This document shows positions 33,091 through 41,870 of a DNA stretch of 49,890 nucleotides, piece by piece. The position numbers and the translations under genes are program-made. Source of the DNA: Acidobacteriota bacterium (lineage in GTDB: Bacteria > Acidobacteriota > Polarisedimenticolia > J045); NCBI GenBank assembly GCA_025456425.1, contig JALOKP010000006.1, forward strand, positions 1 to 49,890, read 5' to 3'. Under the pieces are notes generated by a model, which did no database searches, had not been told where the DNA came from, and saw nothing but the letters and a program-made list of their open reading frames with translations. Position 1 is the stretch's first letter. Every line of letters begins with the position of its first letter.

Positions 33091-34635
33091 GTGCTCGACG
33101 TGCTCGAGATCCAGGAGGAGGCCGGCCGCGGCGCCATCGGCGTCGTCTACCGGGCCCGCGACCGCCGCACCGGCGAGACGGTGGCGGTCAAGATCTTCGG
33201 CGGGCTGACCGGACCGCCCGGCGACCCGGCCCGGTGCGAGGCGCAGAAGCAGCGCTGGCGCCGCGAGGCCGACCTGCTGCAGAGCCTCTCGCACCCCAAC
33301 ATCGTCGCGGTTCGCGGCTGGATTCTCGACGGCGACCAGGCCGGCCTGATCACCGAGTTCGTGGAGGGTGGATCGCTCGAGCGGCTGCTCGAGGAACGCG
33401 GCGCGCTGCCGGTCGAGCAGGCGCTGACGATCGTCTCGCAGGCCGCGCGCGCGCTGGCCTTCGCCCACGGCCGCGGGATCGTGCACCGCGACGTCAAGCC
33501 GGCGAACCTGCTGCTCGACGCGGACGGGACGGTCAAGGTGACCGACTTCGGCCTCGCTGCCGCCCCGCCCGAGGGGGAGCCGGGCGTGCTCGAAGGGACG
33601 CCCGCGTACATGGCGCCCGAACAGCTCGAGGGCCAGCCGGGCGACGCGCGCTCGGACGTCTACGCGCTCGGCGCGGTGCTCTACCGCTGCCTCACCGGGC
33701 GCCTGCCGCACCGCGCGTCGTCGGTCCGCGAGCTGGCGCACCGCGTGCTGCACGAGGAGCCGGAGCCGCCCTCGCGCTGGCGCCCCGGCCTCTCTCCGGA
33801 GCTCGAGGCGGCCTGCCTGACCGCGCTGGCGCGGCGCCCCGAGCAGCGCTTCGAGAGCGGGATTGCCTTCGCGCGGCGGCTCGAGGAGATCGTCGTGCCG
33901 CCAGGCGCGCCCGCGGCCGAGGTCCACCCACCGCAGCGCACGCTGCGAGAGCGCGCGCTCGAGCGGACCTGGAGCCCGGAACGGCGGCACGCCGCCTCCG
34001 GCCCGTGGCTGGCCAGCGCACTCGTGGTGGCGGTCGCGGTCCTCGGTGCCGCGTGGTGGATGCGGCCCGCGGTCGCGCCGCCGCTCGACCGGCGGGTCGG
34101 ACTGACCCATGCCGTCGTTCCCGCAGGGTTCCCACCGGCCCCCGCCCCGCGGTCCGAAGCGCTCGAGGCGTCCGCGGCGCTGGAAACAGGCCCGGCCCGG
34201 CCCGAGCCGCCCGATCCGGCCGAGCCGATCGCCCTGGCGCGCGCATCCGCCGGCGCGGCCTTCGAGCCGCCGTCGCGCCCGGCCCCGGCCGAGGCGGCCT
34301 GGAAGCTGACCGACGTGCGCCCGCTGCCGGCGGCTCGCGGCGAGGTCGAACTGCAGCACGGCCTGCGGGACGGCGTGCTCGAGGTGCGGATCGACGACCG
34401 GCGCGTGGTCCGGCAGGCGCTCGCTGCGCCGCGTCCGGGTCGCGACGCGATCGGCCGGGCCAGCTTCGAGGTCCGCCCGGGGATCCGCCGCGTCTCGGTC
34501 CGGGTGCGCTCGCGGGCCGAGAGCGTCGACACCGAGTCGCTCTGGCTCGGGGAGTGGGCGGAGCACGGGACGCGGACCCTGCGTTTCACGCTCGCGCGCG
34601 AAGGGAACGTCTGGCGGCTGCAGGACGGCTCCTGA
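33091..34635 (+). CDS. Membrane Ser/Thr protein kinase (Hanks type)
   Basis: 514 residues from the GTG at 33091. Kinase domain about 6-270: GRGAIGVVYRA (glycine loop), VAVKIF (Lys), HRDVKPANLLL (catalytic loop), DFGLA, EGTPAYMAPEQ and SDVYALGAVLYRCLTG. A membrane helix follows (WLASALVVAVAVLGAAWWM, near 310), then a Pro/Ala-rich linker and an extracytoplasmic C-terminal domain of about 110 residues rich in beta strands (VELQHGLRDGVLEVRIDDRRVV). The outer domain is not a PASTA repeat and I do not recognise it. It may read an envelope signal together with the adjacent PDZ and TPR proteins. Confidence 0.92.
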   Translation: MLDVLEIQEEAGRGAIGVVYRARDRRTGETVAVKIFGGLTGPPGDPARCEAQKQRWRREADLLQSLSHPNIVAVRGWILDGDQAGLITEFVEGGSLERLLEERGALPVEQALTIVSQAARALAFAHGRGIVHRDVKPANLLLDADGTVKVTDFGLAAAPPEGEPGVLEGTPAYMAPEQLEGQPGDARSDVYALGAVLYRCLTGRLPHRASSVRELAHRVLHEEPEPPSRWRPGLSPELEAACLTALARRPEQRFESGIAFARRLEEIVVPPGAPAAEVHPPQRTLRERALERTWSPERRHAASGPWLASALVVAVAVLGAAWWMRPAVAPPLDRRVGLTHAVVPAGFPPAPAPRSEALEASAALETGPARPEPPDPAEPIALARASAGAAFEPPSRPAPAEAAWKLTDVRPLPAARGEVELQHGLRDGVLEVRIDDRRVVRQALAAPRPGRDAIGRASFEVRPGIRRVSVRVRSRAESVDTESLWLGEWAEHGTRTLRFTLAREGNVWRLQDGS

Positions 34636-34679
34636 GCGCCCGCGGCGGCCGGGTACGGGAAAGCGGCGCCGCCTCCCTC

Positions 34680-34685
34680 TACAAT
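34680..34685 (+). promoter_or_regulatory. Candidate -10 element before the TPR gene
   Basis: TACAAT followed by CTCCGCC, 26 bases upstream of the ATG at 34712. The -35 region is poor. Confidence 0.45.
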
Positions 34686-34711
34686 CTCCGCCTCGCGACG
34701 AAGGGACCCCG

Positions 34712-36661
34712 ATGCGCCGACCGACGCTCCTCGTGCTCGCCGCCCTCGCCGGGGCGCTCCCGGCGCCGGCGGCCGCCTCCCGCCCCGCCCCCGCGCCACC
34801 GGGGGTGAAGGACCTGGCCCGCGCCTACGTCGACTTCCTCGAGGCGCAGGACCTGGCGGCGGCGGGCCGGACCCGCGAGGCCCGCGCGCGGCTGGAGGCG
34901 ATCCTCGCGCGCGATCCCGCCGCCGCGACGGTGCGTCCCGTGCTGGCGCGGCTCTGCCTGCGTGACGGCGACCTGGCCTGCGCGACCGAGCAGGCCCGGC
35001 GCGCGATCGAGGTCGATCCCGCCGACGCCAGCGCGCACAAGGTCCTGGCGGAGATCGAGATCGCGGCCTACCAGGGCTCGACACCATCCGACCGGAGGGC
35101 GCTCGAAAGGGCGCTGTCGCACCTCGCCCGCGCGGCCGAGGCCGATCCGCGCGACGCCGGGACCTGGATCGCCTGGGTCCGCGTGCTCGGGGCCGAGGGG
35201 CGCTTCGCGGAGGCGGAAGAGGTGACGCGGCGCGCGGCGGCCACCCCGGGCTTCGACGCCAGCCCGCTCTGGCTCGCCCTGGCGCGCGTGATGCTGGCAC
35301 GCGGCGAGACCGACCGCGCGATCGCCCTGCTCGAGCGCGTCGACGCCAGCGGCCGCGCCGCGGTGCCGCTGCTCGAGACGCTGGCCGACCTGAAGGGGAA
35401 CCGGCGCGATTTCGCGGGCCAGGTCGTGGTGATCGAGAAGCTGCGGGCGCTGAAGCCGGACGACCCGCTGGTCGCGCAGCGTCTGGGCGAGGCCCGCCTC
35501 GAGCTGGGTGACGCCTACGGCGCGCTCGAGCCGCTCGAAGCCGCGCTGGCCGACAATCCGACCGACCCGATTCTCCGGCGCAACCTGGCGCGGGCGCTGG
35601 TGCGGCTCGGACGCGGCGCGGAGGCGCTGACCCTGCTCGAGAACATCCCCGACGTCTACCGCTCTCCACCCACGCTGCTGGTCTGGGCCCAGGCCGCCGA
35701 GCAGGCCCGGCGCTACAGCGAGGCAGCCGACCGGCTGGACCAGCTGATCGACGGGCTGCAGCCTGCGGACCGCTCCTCCCTCGGGCCGACCTTCAGCCTG
35801 CGCGAAGCGCGGAACCGCGTGCGCGCCGACCAGCCGGCCCGCGCGCTGGAGATCCTCGCGACGCTGCCGCCCGAGCCCGCGGTGCTGAGGCTGCGGCTCG
35901 AGACGCTCGACGCGGTCGGGCGTCCGACCGAGGCCGACGCGCTGCTCGAGGCGCAGCGCGCCGCGGCGCCCGGATCCGGCGTCGTCGTCGCGCTGGACGT
36001 GGACCGCGTGGCGCGCGGCGGCGCCGGGCGCGAGAACGCGGCGCTCGAACGCGGGCTGGCCGACCTGCGCGGCGCCCCCGACCGTGCGGTGAACGCGGCA
36101 GCGGCGGCTGGCTGGCTCGTGGCCTGGGGCCGCGCGCCGCTCGCGGCGAAACTGCTCGACGCCGTCGGGCTCTCCGGGAGCCCCGCTCCCGAGGTGATGC
36201 GGGCGCGCGCCGCGGTGCTCCACGCGGCCGGTAGAACCGGCGAGGCGGAAGCGGCCTACCGGCAGCTGCTCGAGACCGCCCCCGACGACGCCGGCGCACT
36301 GAACGACCTGGGATTCCTCCTGGCCTCGCAGCGCCGCTCGCTCGACGAGGCCGTGGCGATGCTGCGCCGCGCGGTCGACCAGCAGCCCGACGAGCCGGCC
36401 TTCCTCGACAGCCTGGGCTGGGCGCTCTTCCAGAGCGGGCGGCCGCAGGAGGCGCTGGCCTTCCTGCAGCGCGCCGTGCGGCGCGCCGGCGAGCGCGACG
36501 AGCCGGAGATCCGGGAGCACCTCGGCGACGTCTACTTCGCGCTCGGACAGGCCGATCGCGCGGTGGCCGAGTGGCAGGCGGCGTTGGCGCTGGCCGAGGG
36601 GGACCGCCCCGACCTGCGCCGCAAGATCGACGAGACGCGCGGCGCCTCGAACATCCGCTGA
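34712..36661 (+). CDS. Exported TPR-repeat protein
   Basis: 649 residues with an N-terminal signal peptide (LLVLAALAGALPAPAAAS). The rest is tetratricopeptide-like helix pairs: early ones such as EARARLEAILARDPAAATVRPVLARL, and C-terminal ones such as AEAAYRQLLETAPDDAGALNDLGFLL and LDEAVAMLRRAVDQQPDEPAFLDSLGWALF. It probably acts as a periplasmic or outer-membrane-associated scaffold. The stop shares one base with the next gene's start (TGATG), so it is coupled to the LolB-like lipoprotein. That fits an envelope biogenesis role, similar to TPR proteins encoded beside lolB-ispE in other bacteria. Confidence 0.85.
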   Translation: MRRPTLLVLAALAGALPAPAAASRPAPAPPGVKDLARAYVDFLEAQDLAAAGRTREARARLEAILARDPAAATVRPVLARLCLRDGDLACATEQARRAIEVDPADASAHKVLAEIEIAAYQGSTPSDRRALERALSHLARAAEADPRDAGTWIAWVRVLGAEGRFAEAEEVTRRAAATPGFDASPLWLALARVMLARGETDRAIALLERVDASGRAAVPLLETLADLKGNRRDFAGQVVVIEKLRALKPDDPLVAQRLGEARLELGDAYGALEPLEAALADNPTDPILRRNLARALVRLGRGAEALTLLENIPDVYRSPPTLLVWAQAAEQARRYSEAADRLDQLIDGLQPADRSSLGPTFSLREARNRVRADQPARALEILATLPPEPAVLRLRLETLDAVGRPTEADALLEAQRAAAPGSGVVVALDVDRVARGGAGRENAALERGLADLRGAPDRAVNAAAAAGWLVAWGRAPLAAKLLDAVGLSGSPAPEVMRARAAVLHAAGRTGEAEAAYRQLLETAPDDAGALNDLGFLLASQRRSLDEAVAMLRRAVDQQPDEPAFLDSLGWALFQSGRPQEALAFLQRAVRRAGERDEPEIREHLGDVYFALGQADRAVAEWQAALALAEGDRPDLRRKIDETRGASNIR

Positions 36662-37305
36662 TGCGCGCCGGCCTTCGCCGCGCGGCGTGGCTGGCCGGGC
36701 TGGCGCTGCTCGCGGCCGGCTGCGCGGCGCGCCTCGCGGCGCCCGGGGAGCCGGGGCCAGGCGCTCCCTGCCGCGAGGGGTTCTACCGCGGGAAATACGC
36801 GCCGGGTGCGGCCGCGCCCGAATCACCCCCGCCCGGGGCCGCCGGGCGCGGCCCGCGCGCGTTCCGCGCTTCGGTGCGGCGCTGCGCCGACGGCGCGCTG
36901 CTGGTGGAATTGCGCGGCGCGGTCGGCGGTGCGCAGCTGCTGGCGGCGGTCCACGACGGCCGGGTCCGGCTGGTGCTGTCCGGGGAGCGCACGGTGATCG
37001 ACGGCGACGACTCGCCCGCCCTGTGGGAGCGCTGGACGGGACTGCCGATCAGCGGCGCACTGCTGGCCGCTGCGCTCGACGGGGTGGCCGCCGGGGCGAC
37101 CGAGCGCGAGGCGGCGGGCTGGCGCGTCAGGGTCCAGGCCGGCGCGGCAGGGGAGTCGTTCCCGGCCCGCGCCGACGCGGCGGGTCCGGGCGGCGCGCGG
37201 TTGGAACTGGTCCGGCAGTCTGAGCGCCCGGCGCGCGAGGCGTTCGCCTGGCCGGAGGTCCCGGCGGGGTTCCGGCTCGTCGGGGAGCCGGGGGGGGGCG
37301 CGTGA
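36661..37305 (+). CDS. LolB-like outer-membrane lipoprotein
   Basis: 214 residues with signal peptide and lipobox LAAGCAA (Cys near residue 21). The mature part is a beta-rich sandwich (FRASVRRCADGALLVELRG, AQLLAAVHDGRVRLVLSGERTVIDGDDSPALWERWTGLPI) similar in layout to LolB. LolB inserts lipoproteins in the outer membrane. The link is supported mainly by gene order: in E. coli lolB lies directly before ispE and prs, as here. The overlap with ispE is GTGA. Sequence identity to LolB is not obvious to me, so a DUF4292-type lipoprotein is the alternative. Confidence 0.6.
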   Translation: MRAGLRRAAWLAGLALLAAGCAARLAAPGEPGPGAPCREGFYRGKYAPGAAAPESPPPGAAGRGPRAFRASVRRCADGALLVELRGAVGGAQLLAAVHDGRVRLVLSGERTVIDGDDSPALWERWTGLPISGALLAAALDGVAAGATEREAAGWRVRVQAGAAGESFPARADAAGPGGARLELVRQSERPAREAFAWPEVPAGFRLVGEPGGGA

Positions 37306-38258
37306 ACGGGTCCGCCGTCACGGCCTCGGCGCCACGCCAACTGGCGGTCCGAGCCTTCGGGAAGCTCAACCTGGCGCTCGAGCTGCTGGGGCCGCGGCCC
37401 GACGGCTTCACCGAGATCGCGACCGTCTTCCAGACGATCGACCTGTTCGACACGATCGTCCTGCGGACCGACCCCGGGTCCCCTGGGGCGCTGACGCTCG
37501 AGACCGCCGGCCCCGAGCCCTGCGCACCCGCCGACAACCTCGCCTGGCGGGCGGCCCGGGGCTGGCTCGAACGCGCGGGGGATCCGTTCGGGGTCGCGCT
37601 GCGTCTGACCAAGGAGCTGCCGGCGGGGGCCGGGCTGGGGGGCGGCTCGGCCGACGCGGCCGCGGTGCTCTGGGCCCTGGACCGGGTCGCCCCGGTCCCG
37701 CTCGGAGCGGGGGCGCTGGCGGACCTCGCGGCCGGGCTGGGGGCCGACGTCCCCTACCTGCTGGAGGGCGGGCTCGCGCTCGGCACCGGCCGAGGGGACC
37801 GGATCGAGCCGCTCGACGACCTGCCCCCCCAGGCGATCGTCGTCGCCTGGCCGGGGTTCGGGCTCTCGACCGCCGCCGTCTACCGCCGCGCCCGGGCCGG
37901 ATTGACGGCCACCGGCGACGCCTCTAAGATGCGCCGGTTCCTGAGCCGGCTGAAGCCGTCCGAGAACGCCATCCCCGCTCCCTTCAACGACCTGTACCCC
38001 GCGGCGGCTGAACTCGCCCCGGCGGTGCAGCGTCTTGCCGGGAGGCTCTCCGCGCTTGGCGGCCGGGGCGGCATGACCGGCAGCGGCTCCGCCGTCTTCG
38101 GCCTGTTCCCGGACGGGCCGGCCGCGGCGGAGGCGGCAAGGCGGCTGCAGGACGAGGAACCCGGGGCGTGGGTCCGCGCGGCGCGCACGCTGCCGCGGCG
38201 GGAACTCGCCGCGCGACGCCTCGTCGAGGACCCTGAGGGGAGGATCACGGCGCCATGA
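37302..38258 (+). CDS. ispE: 4-diphosphocytidyl-2-C-methyl-D-erythritol kinase
   Basis: 318 residues of GHMP kinase fold. FGKLNLALELLGPRPDGF is the N-terminal motif, LPAGAGLGGGSADAAAVL the ATP-binding glycine loop, and GGMTGSGSAVFGLF the C-terminal GHMP motif. It phosphorylates CDP-methylerythritol in the MEP isoprenoid pathway. The start GTG at 37302 overlaps the lipoprotein stop; the stop overlaps the spoVG ATG. Confidence 0.95.
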   Translation: MNGSAVTASAPRQLAVRAFGKLNLALELLGPRPDGFTEIATVFQTIDLFDTIVLRTDPGSPGALTLETAGPEPCAPADNLAWRAARGWLERAGDPFGVALRLTKELPAGAGLGGGSADAAAVLWALDRVAPVPLGAGALADLAAGLGADVPYLLEGGLALGTGRGDRIEPLDDLPPQAIVVAWPGFGLSTAAVYRRARAGLTATGDASKMRRFLSRLKPSENAIPAPFNDLYPAAAELAPAVQRLAGRLSALGGRGGMTGSGSAVFGLFPDGPAAAEAARRLQDEEPGAWVRAARTLPRRELAARRLVEDPEGRITAP

Positions 38259-38653
38259 ACATCACGGACATCCGGGTCTTTCCGGTCGATGAGGACAAGC
38301 TCAAGGCGTTCGTGACGATCGTGTTCGACGAGTGCTTCGTGGTCTCGGACATCAAGGTGATCCACGGGCCCAACGGCCTGTTCATCTCGATGCCCAGCAA
38401 GCGCCGCAAGAACGGCACCTTCCGAGACGTCGCTCACCCGCTGAACCAGGAGACGCGCCGGATGATCGAGGAGCGGATCCTCGCGCGCTACGGCGAGATG
38501 CTCGCCACCGGCGCGCAGCCGCGGCGTCCGCGTGCGCCCCGCGAGGCGGTCGAGGACGAGGCCGACCGGGCGTTCCGCGAGGGCGACACCTCCCACGCGC
38601 TGCCGCCGGCCGCCGGGCCGCACGGGGCGCACCCCGCCGCGCCCGGGGCCTGA
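38255..38653 (+). CDS. spoVG: SpoVG family nucleic-acid-binding regulator
   Basis: 132 residues. MNITDIRVFPVDEDKLKAFV, VVSDIKVIHGPNGLFISMPSKRRKNGTFRDVAHPLN is nearly diagnostic of SpoVG. The C-terminal 45 residues (RRPRAPREAVEDEADRAF, then Pro/Ala/His-rich) are an extra, probably flexible tail. SpoVG binds DNA and RNA and affects development and virulence in Firmicutes and spirochaetes; it is also found in non-sporulating phyla. Placement between ispE and prs resembles the spoVG-prs neighbourhood of Firmicutes. Confidence 0.95.
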   Translation: MNITDIRVFPVDEDKLKAFVTIVFDECFVVSDIKVIHGPNGLFISMPSKRRKNGTFRDVAHPLNQETRRMIEERILARYGEMLATGAQPRRPRAPREAVEDEADRAFREGDTSHALPPAAGPHGAHPAAPGA

Positions 38654-38681
38654 GCGGCCGGGCGCCCGCAGGAGATCCGAC

Positions 38682-39626
38682 GTGATCCCGTTCGCCGAGA
38701 TCAAGGTCTTCGGAGGCACCGCGCACCCGGCGCTGGTCAAGGAGATCTGCGACTACCTCGGCGTCCCGCCCGGCTCGCTGCAGGTCGACCAGTTCAGCGA
38801 CGGCGAGTGCCACGTCCAGATCCTCGAGAACGTGCGCGGGGCGGACGTCTACGTCATCCAGCCGACCAACCCGCCGGCCGAGAACCTGCTCGAGCTGCTG
38901 CTGCTGGTCGACGCCTTCAAGCGCTCGTCGGCCGAGCGGATCACGGCCGTGATCCCGTACTTCGCCTACGCCCGCCAGGAGCGCAAGGACAAGCCGCGCG
39001 TCCCGATCAGCGCCAAGCTGGTCGCCGACCTGATCGTCGCCGCGGGGGCCGACCGCGTGCTGACGATGGACCTGCACGCGCCGGCGATCCAGGGCTTCTT
39101 CAACGTGCCGGTCGACCACCTCTATGCGATGCCGGTCTTCATCCGCCAGATCGAGCGCTGGAACCTGCCGGACCTGACGATCGTCTCGCCCGACGCGGGC
39201 GGCGTGGAACGGGCGCGGATGTACGCCAAGCGCTGCAAGGCCGAGCTGGCGATCATCGACAAGCGCCGCAGCGCGCCCAACGTCGCGGAGTCGGTCCAGG
39301 TGATCGGCGACGTCGAGGGACGGCACTGCGTGATCACCGACGACATCGTCGACACCGCCGGGACGCTGTCCGGCGCGGTCAAGGCCCTGCAGGCTGCAGG
39401 TGCCGCGTCGGTGCGCGGCTGCTTCACGCATCCCGTACTGTCGGGGCAGGCGATCGAGCGGCTGATGGACAGCCCGATCACCGGCATCGCCGTCACCAAC
39501 ACCATTCCGCTCGACGAGACCCGGCGTTCCTGCGAGAAGATCGAGGTCCTCTCGGTGGCACCGCTCCTGGGCGAAGCGATCCGCAGAACGCACACCAACT
39601 CGTCGATCAGTTCACTGTTCGTCTAG
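38682..39626 (+). CDS. prs: Ribose-phosphate pyrophosphokinase
   Basis: 314 residues from the GTG at 38682, preceded by CAGGAG. FSDGECHVQILENVRGADVYVIQPT, YFAYARQERKDKPRVPISAKLVADL and MDLHAPAIQGFF are conserved, and VITDDIVDTAGTLSGAVKAL is the PRPP-binding loop. It makes PRPP from ATP and ribose 5-phosphate. PRPP is also the donor for the prenyl-phosphoribose synthase-like protein at 21277. Confidence 0.97.
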   Translation: MIPFAEIKVFGGTAHPALVKEICDYLGVPPGSLQVDQFSDGECHVQILENVRGADVYVIQPTNPPAENLLELLLLVDAFKRSSAERITAVIPYFAYARQERKDKPRVPISAKLVADLIVAAGADRVLTMDLHAPAIQGFFNVPVDHLYAMPVFIRQIERWNLPDLTIVSPDAGGVERARMYAKRCKAELAIIDKRRSAPNVAESVQVIGDVEGRHCVITDDIVDTAGTLSGAVKALQAAGAASVRGCFTHPVLSGQAIERLMDSPITGIAVTNTIPLDETRRSCEKIEVLSVAPLLGEAIRRTHTNSSISSLFV

Positions 39627-39660
39627 GAAGACAGACGCGACACGGAAGGACAGGACCGCC

Positions 39661-40338
39661 ATGAGCCAAGTCGTGAATCTCGAAGTCGTACCGCGCGAGG
39701 AATTCGGCAAGAACGCCGCCGGCCGGGCCCGGCGCTCCGGCTTCGTGCCGGCCGTCGTCTACGGCGGCGGGCGCGAGCCGCAGGGCGTGCTGGTCGATCC
39801 GCGCCAGCTCGAAGGCGTGATGCACAGCGAGCGCGGACTCAACACGCTGATCCACCTCAAGATCGGCGACCGCGACCTCAAGCGGATGGTGCTGATCCGC
39901 GAAGTCCAGCGCCATCCCGTGACGGAGCGGGTCACCCACGCCGACTTCGTCCGCGTCGAGATGGACAAGAAGATCGAGGTTGCGATCCCGGTCCACGTCC
40001 TCGGGATCCCGATCGGCGTCAAGAGCGAGGGCGGGATGCTCGAGATCGTGAACCGCTCGGTGCTCGTGCGCTGCCTGCCGGGCGAGATCCCCGAGTCCAT
40101 CGACCTCGACGTCAGCGACCTGCACAGCAACCAGCACATCTCGGCCGTCGACGTCGCGCTGCCGGCCGGCGTCGAGCTGGCGGCCCACCCCCACGACGTC
40201 ATCGTGACGATCCTCGGCAAGCAGGGCGAGGAAGAGGCCAAGCCGGCGGAAGCCGAGGCGGCCGCGGCCCCCGCGGCGCCGGAGACGGCCAAGCCGGCGG
40301 CGAAGTCGGGCGGCAAGGCCGAGGGCAAGAAGGACTAG
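39661..40338 (+). CDS. rplY: Ribosomal protein bL25, Ctc (TL5) form
   Basis: 225 residues: N-terminal 5S-rRNA-binding L25 domain (about 1-95, NAAGRARRSGFVPAVVYGGGREP, RHPVTERVTHADFVRVEMDKKI) and a C-terminal beta domain (about 96-190, VHVLGIPIGVKSEGGMLEI, LVRCLPGEIPESIDLDVSDLHSNQHI). The tail is Ala/Lys-rich (KPAAKSGGKAEGKKD), as in many Ctc proteins. It is followed by pth, a widely conserved pair. Start ATG after GGAAGGACAGGA. Confidence 0.96.
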   Translation: MSQVVNLEVVPREEFGKNAAGRARRSGFVPAVVYGGGREPQGVLVDPRQLEGVMHSERGLNTLIHLKIGDRDLKRMVLIREVQRHPVTERVTHADFVRVEMDKKIEVAIPVHVLGIPIGVKSEGGMLEIVNRSVLVRCLPGEIPESIDLDVSDLHSNQHISAVDVALPAGVELAAHPHDVIVTILGKQGEEEAKPAEAEAAAAPAAPETAKPAAKSGGKAEGKKD

Positions 40339-40395
40339 CCCACTGTCCGGGAACGCCGTCCCCGGCGGCTGCCGCGCGGCGGCCGCCGCCCGCCC

Positions 40396-40968
40396 GTGAT
40401 CGCGGTCGTCGGCCTCGGCAATCCCGGGGCCGAGTACGCCGGCACGCGCCACAACGTCGGGTACGCGGCGGTCGAGCTGCTGGCCGGGCGGCACCGGATC
40501 GAGCTCGGACGAACCCGCCATCGGGCCCGCTTCGGGACCGGGCGGATCGCCGGTCAGGCCGTGCTGCTGGCCGAGCCGCTGACCTTCATGAACCTGTCGG
40601 GGGAGGCGGTCCGGCCGCTCCTGGCCTACCACGGCATCGACCCGGCGGGGGAGCTGGTCGTGATCCACGACGAGGCCGACCTCGAGCCGGGGACCGTGCG
40701 GATCAAGCAGGGGGGCGGGATCGCCGGCCACAACGGCCTCGAGTCGCTGCTCGCGCACCTCGGCTCGAACGACTTTCTGCGGGTCCGGATCGGGATCGGG
40801 CGGCCGGCCGGCCGGCCCGAGAGGATGGCCGACTGGGTCCTGTCGCGGCCCGCGCCGGTCGAGGCGCCGCTGGTCGAGGAGTCGATCGCCGCGGCGGCCG
40901 ACGCCGTCGAGGCGATCCTGCGCGACGGCCCGGCCCGGGCGATGGGGGCCGTCAACCGCCGTCCCTGA
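40396..40968 (+). CDS. pth: Peptidyl-tRNA hydrolase
   Basis: 190 residues from the GTG at 40396. VVGLGNPGAEYAGTRHNVGY supplies Asn and the catalytic His, EPLTFMNLSGEAV the next motif, VVIHDEADLEPGTVRIKQGGGIAGHNGLESL the Asp and Asn sites, and LRVRIGIGRP the C-terminal core. HDEAD replaces the common HDDLD, a mild change that keeps the catalytic Asp. It recycles peptidyl-tRNA released from ribosomes. Confidence 0.95.
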   Translation: MIAVVGLGNPGAEYAGTRHNVGYAAVELLAGRHRIELGRTRHRARFGTGRIAGQAVLLAEPLTFMNLSGEAVRPLLAYHGIDPAGELVVIHDEADLEPGTVRIKQGGGIAGHNGLESLLAHLGSNDFLRVRIGIGRPAGRPERMADWVLSRPAPVEAPLVEESIAAAADAVEAILRDGPARAMGAVNRRP

Positions 40969-40997
40969 GCCCCCGGGCTCGGCGCGCCCGCGCCCCT

Positions 40998-41027
40998 TTG
41001 GCGGGGGCGGGGGGGGCGTGCTAGAGT
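40998..41027 (+). promoter_or_regulatory. Promoter of the rpsF-rpsR-rplI operon
   Basis: TTGGCG (40998-41003), an 18-base spacer, and TAGAGT (41022-41027) followed by TCCCCGC. The leader of about 65 bases contains a hairpin at 41054-41075. Confidence 0.55.
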
Positions 41028-41053
41028 TCCCCGCTTTTTGCCCACATCCCCTC

Positions 41054-41075
41054 GCCCCGCGGTTCGACCCGGGGC
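41054..41075 (+). promoter_or_regulatory. Hairpin in the rpsF leader
   Basis: GCCCCG and CGGGGC close a stem that continues as GGT-TCG-ACC after a single bulged C (41060). It lies 22 bases before the rpsF ATG. S6-S18 autoregulatory hairpins with bulges are known in this position in many bacteria, but I cannot confirm the consensus. Confidence 0.35.
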
Positions 41076-41097
41076 CACAGGCCAGGAGGGAAACACG

Positions 41098-41610
41098 ATG
41101 CGTCGCTACGAGATGGTTCTCGTGGCGGCCCCCACGGTCCCGGAAGAGGACCACGACCAGCAGGTCACCGCCTTCGAGCAGCTGATCGCCGAGCGCGGCG
41201 GCACGGTGCTGAAGGTCGACCGGTGGGGCCGCCGCAAGCTCGCTTTCCCGATCAACAAGTTCCAGGAGGGGAACTACAGCCTCCTGCTGTACGACGCCGA
41301 GCCCGAGGTGGAGAAGGAGTTCGTGCGTCGGTTGAAGCTGACCGACACGGTGCTCCGCTTCCTCTCGGTTCGTGCGGACCACGAGAAGGTGCCGACCGCC
41401 GAAGAGAAGGTGGCCCTCGAGGAGGCGCGTCGCGAGCACCTGCGCCGCGCGGCCGAGCGCGCCGCGCTCGGTGATGCCGCCGACGCCCTGGCCGCCGCGG
41501 CCGAGACGGTGCCCGGCGGCGAAGCCGAGGTCGCCCGCTTCGACGAGGACGCATTCGAGGACGACGACTGGGACGGCGGTCCCCGCCGCAACCGGGAGGA
41601 CCTGCCGTGA
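41098..41610 (+). CDS. rpsF: Ribosomal protein bS6
   Basis: 170 residues. [51 protein letters not shown] and [14 protein letters not shown] are the bS6 core (about 1-95). The acidic C-terminal extension ([13 protein letters not shown]) of 70 residues is longer than in E. coli. The ATG at 41098 follows CAGGAGGG; the stop overlaps the rpsR GTG. Confidence 0.96.
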   Translation: MRRYEMVLVAAPTVPEEDHDQQVTAFEQLIAERGGTVLKVDRWGRRKLAFPINKFQEGNYSLLLYDAEPEVEKEFVRRLKLTDTVLRFLSVRADHEKVPTAEEKVALEEARREHLRRAAERAALGDAADALAAAAETVPGGEAEVARFDEDAFEDDDWDGGPRRNREDLP

Positions 41611-41855
41611 CCGTCCAGAGAAAGGCGCGCGGCCGCCGCTTCCTGTTCAAGCGCCGCAAGTACTGCAAGTTCTGCGAGTCCAAGGTCGACGTGATCGACT
41701 ACAAGGACCTGCGCACGCTCCAGAACTACATCCCCGAGCGGGCCAAGATCCTGCCGCGCCGCGTCTCGGGCACCTGCGCCAAGCACCAGCGCCAGCTCGG
41801 CCTCGCGATCAAGCGGGCCCGGCACCTGGCGCTCCTGCCGTACGTCGCGGACTGA
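41607..41855 (+). CDS. rpsR: Ribosomal protein bS18, zinc-type
   Basis: 82 residues. [62 protein letters not shown] is bS18. The CxxC and CxxH pairs indicate the zinc-binding (C+) form; no C- paralogue is in this window. The GTG at 41607 overlaps rpsF (GTGA), fitting the S6-S18 heterodimer made from one transcript. Confidence 0.97.
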   Translation: MTVQRKARGRRFLFKRRKYCKFCESKVDVIDYKDLRTLQNYIPERAKILPRRVSGTCAKHQRQLGLAIKRARHLALLPYVAD

Positions 41856-41870
41856 GCGGAGGAGACGGCG

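Noticed and set aside
41055-41074. GGTTCGACC resembling a tRNA T-loop
   Set aside because: No cloverleaf or acceptor stem can be formed around it; it is the loop of the rpsF leader hairpin.
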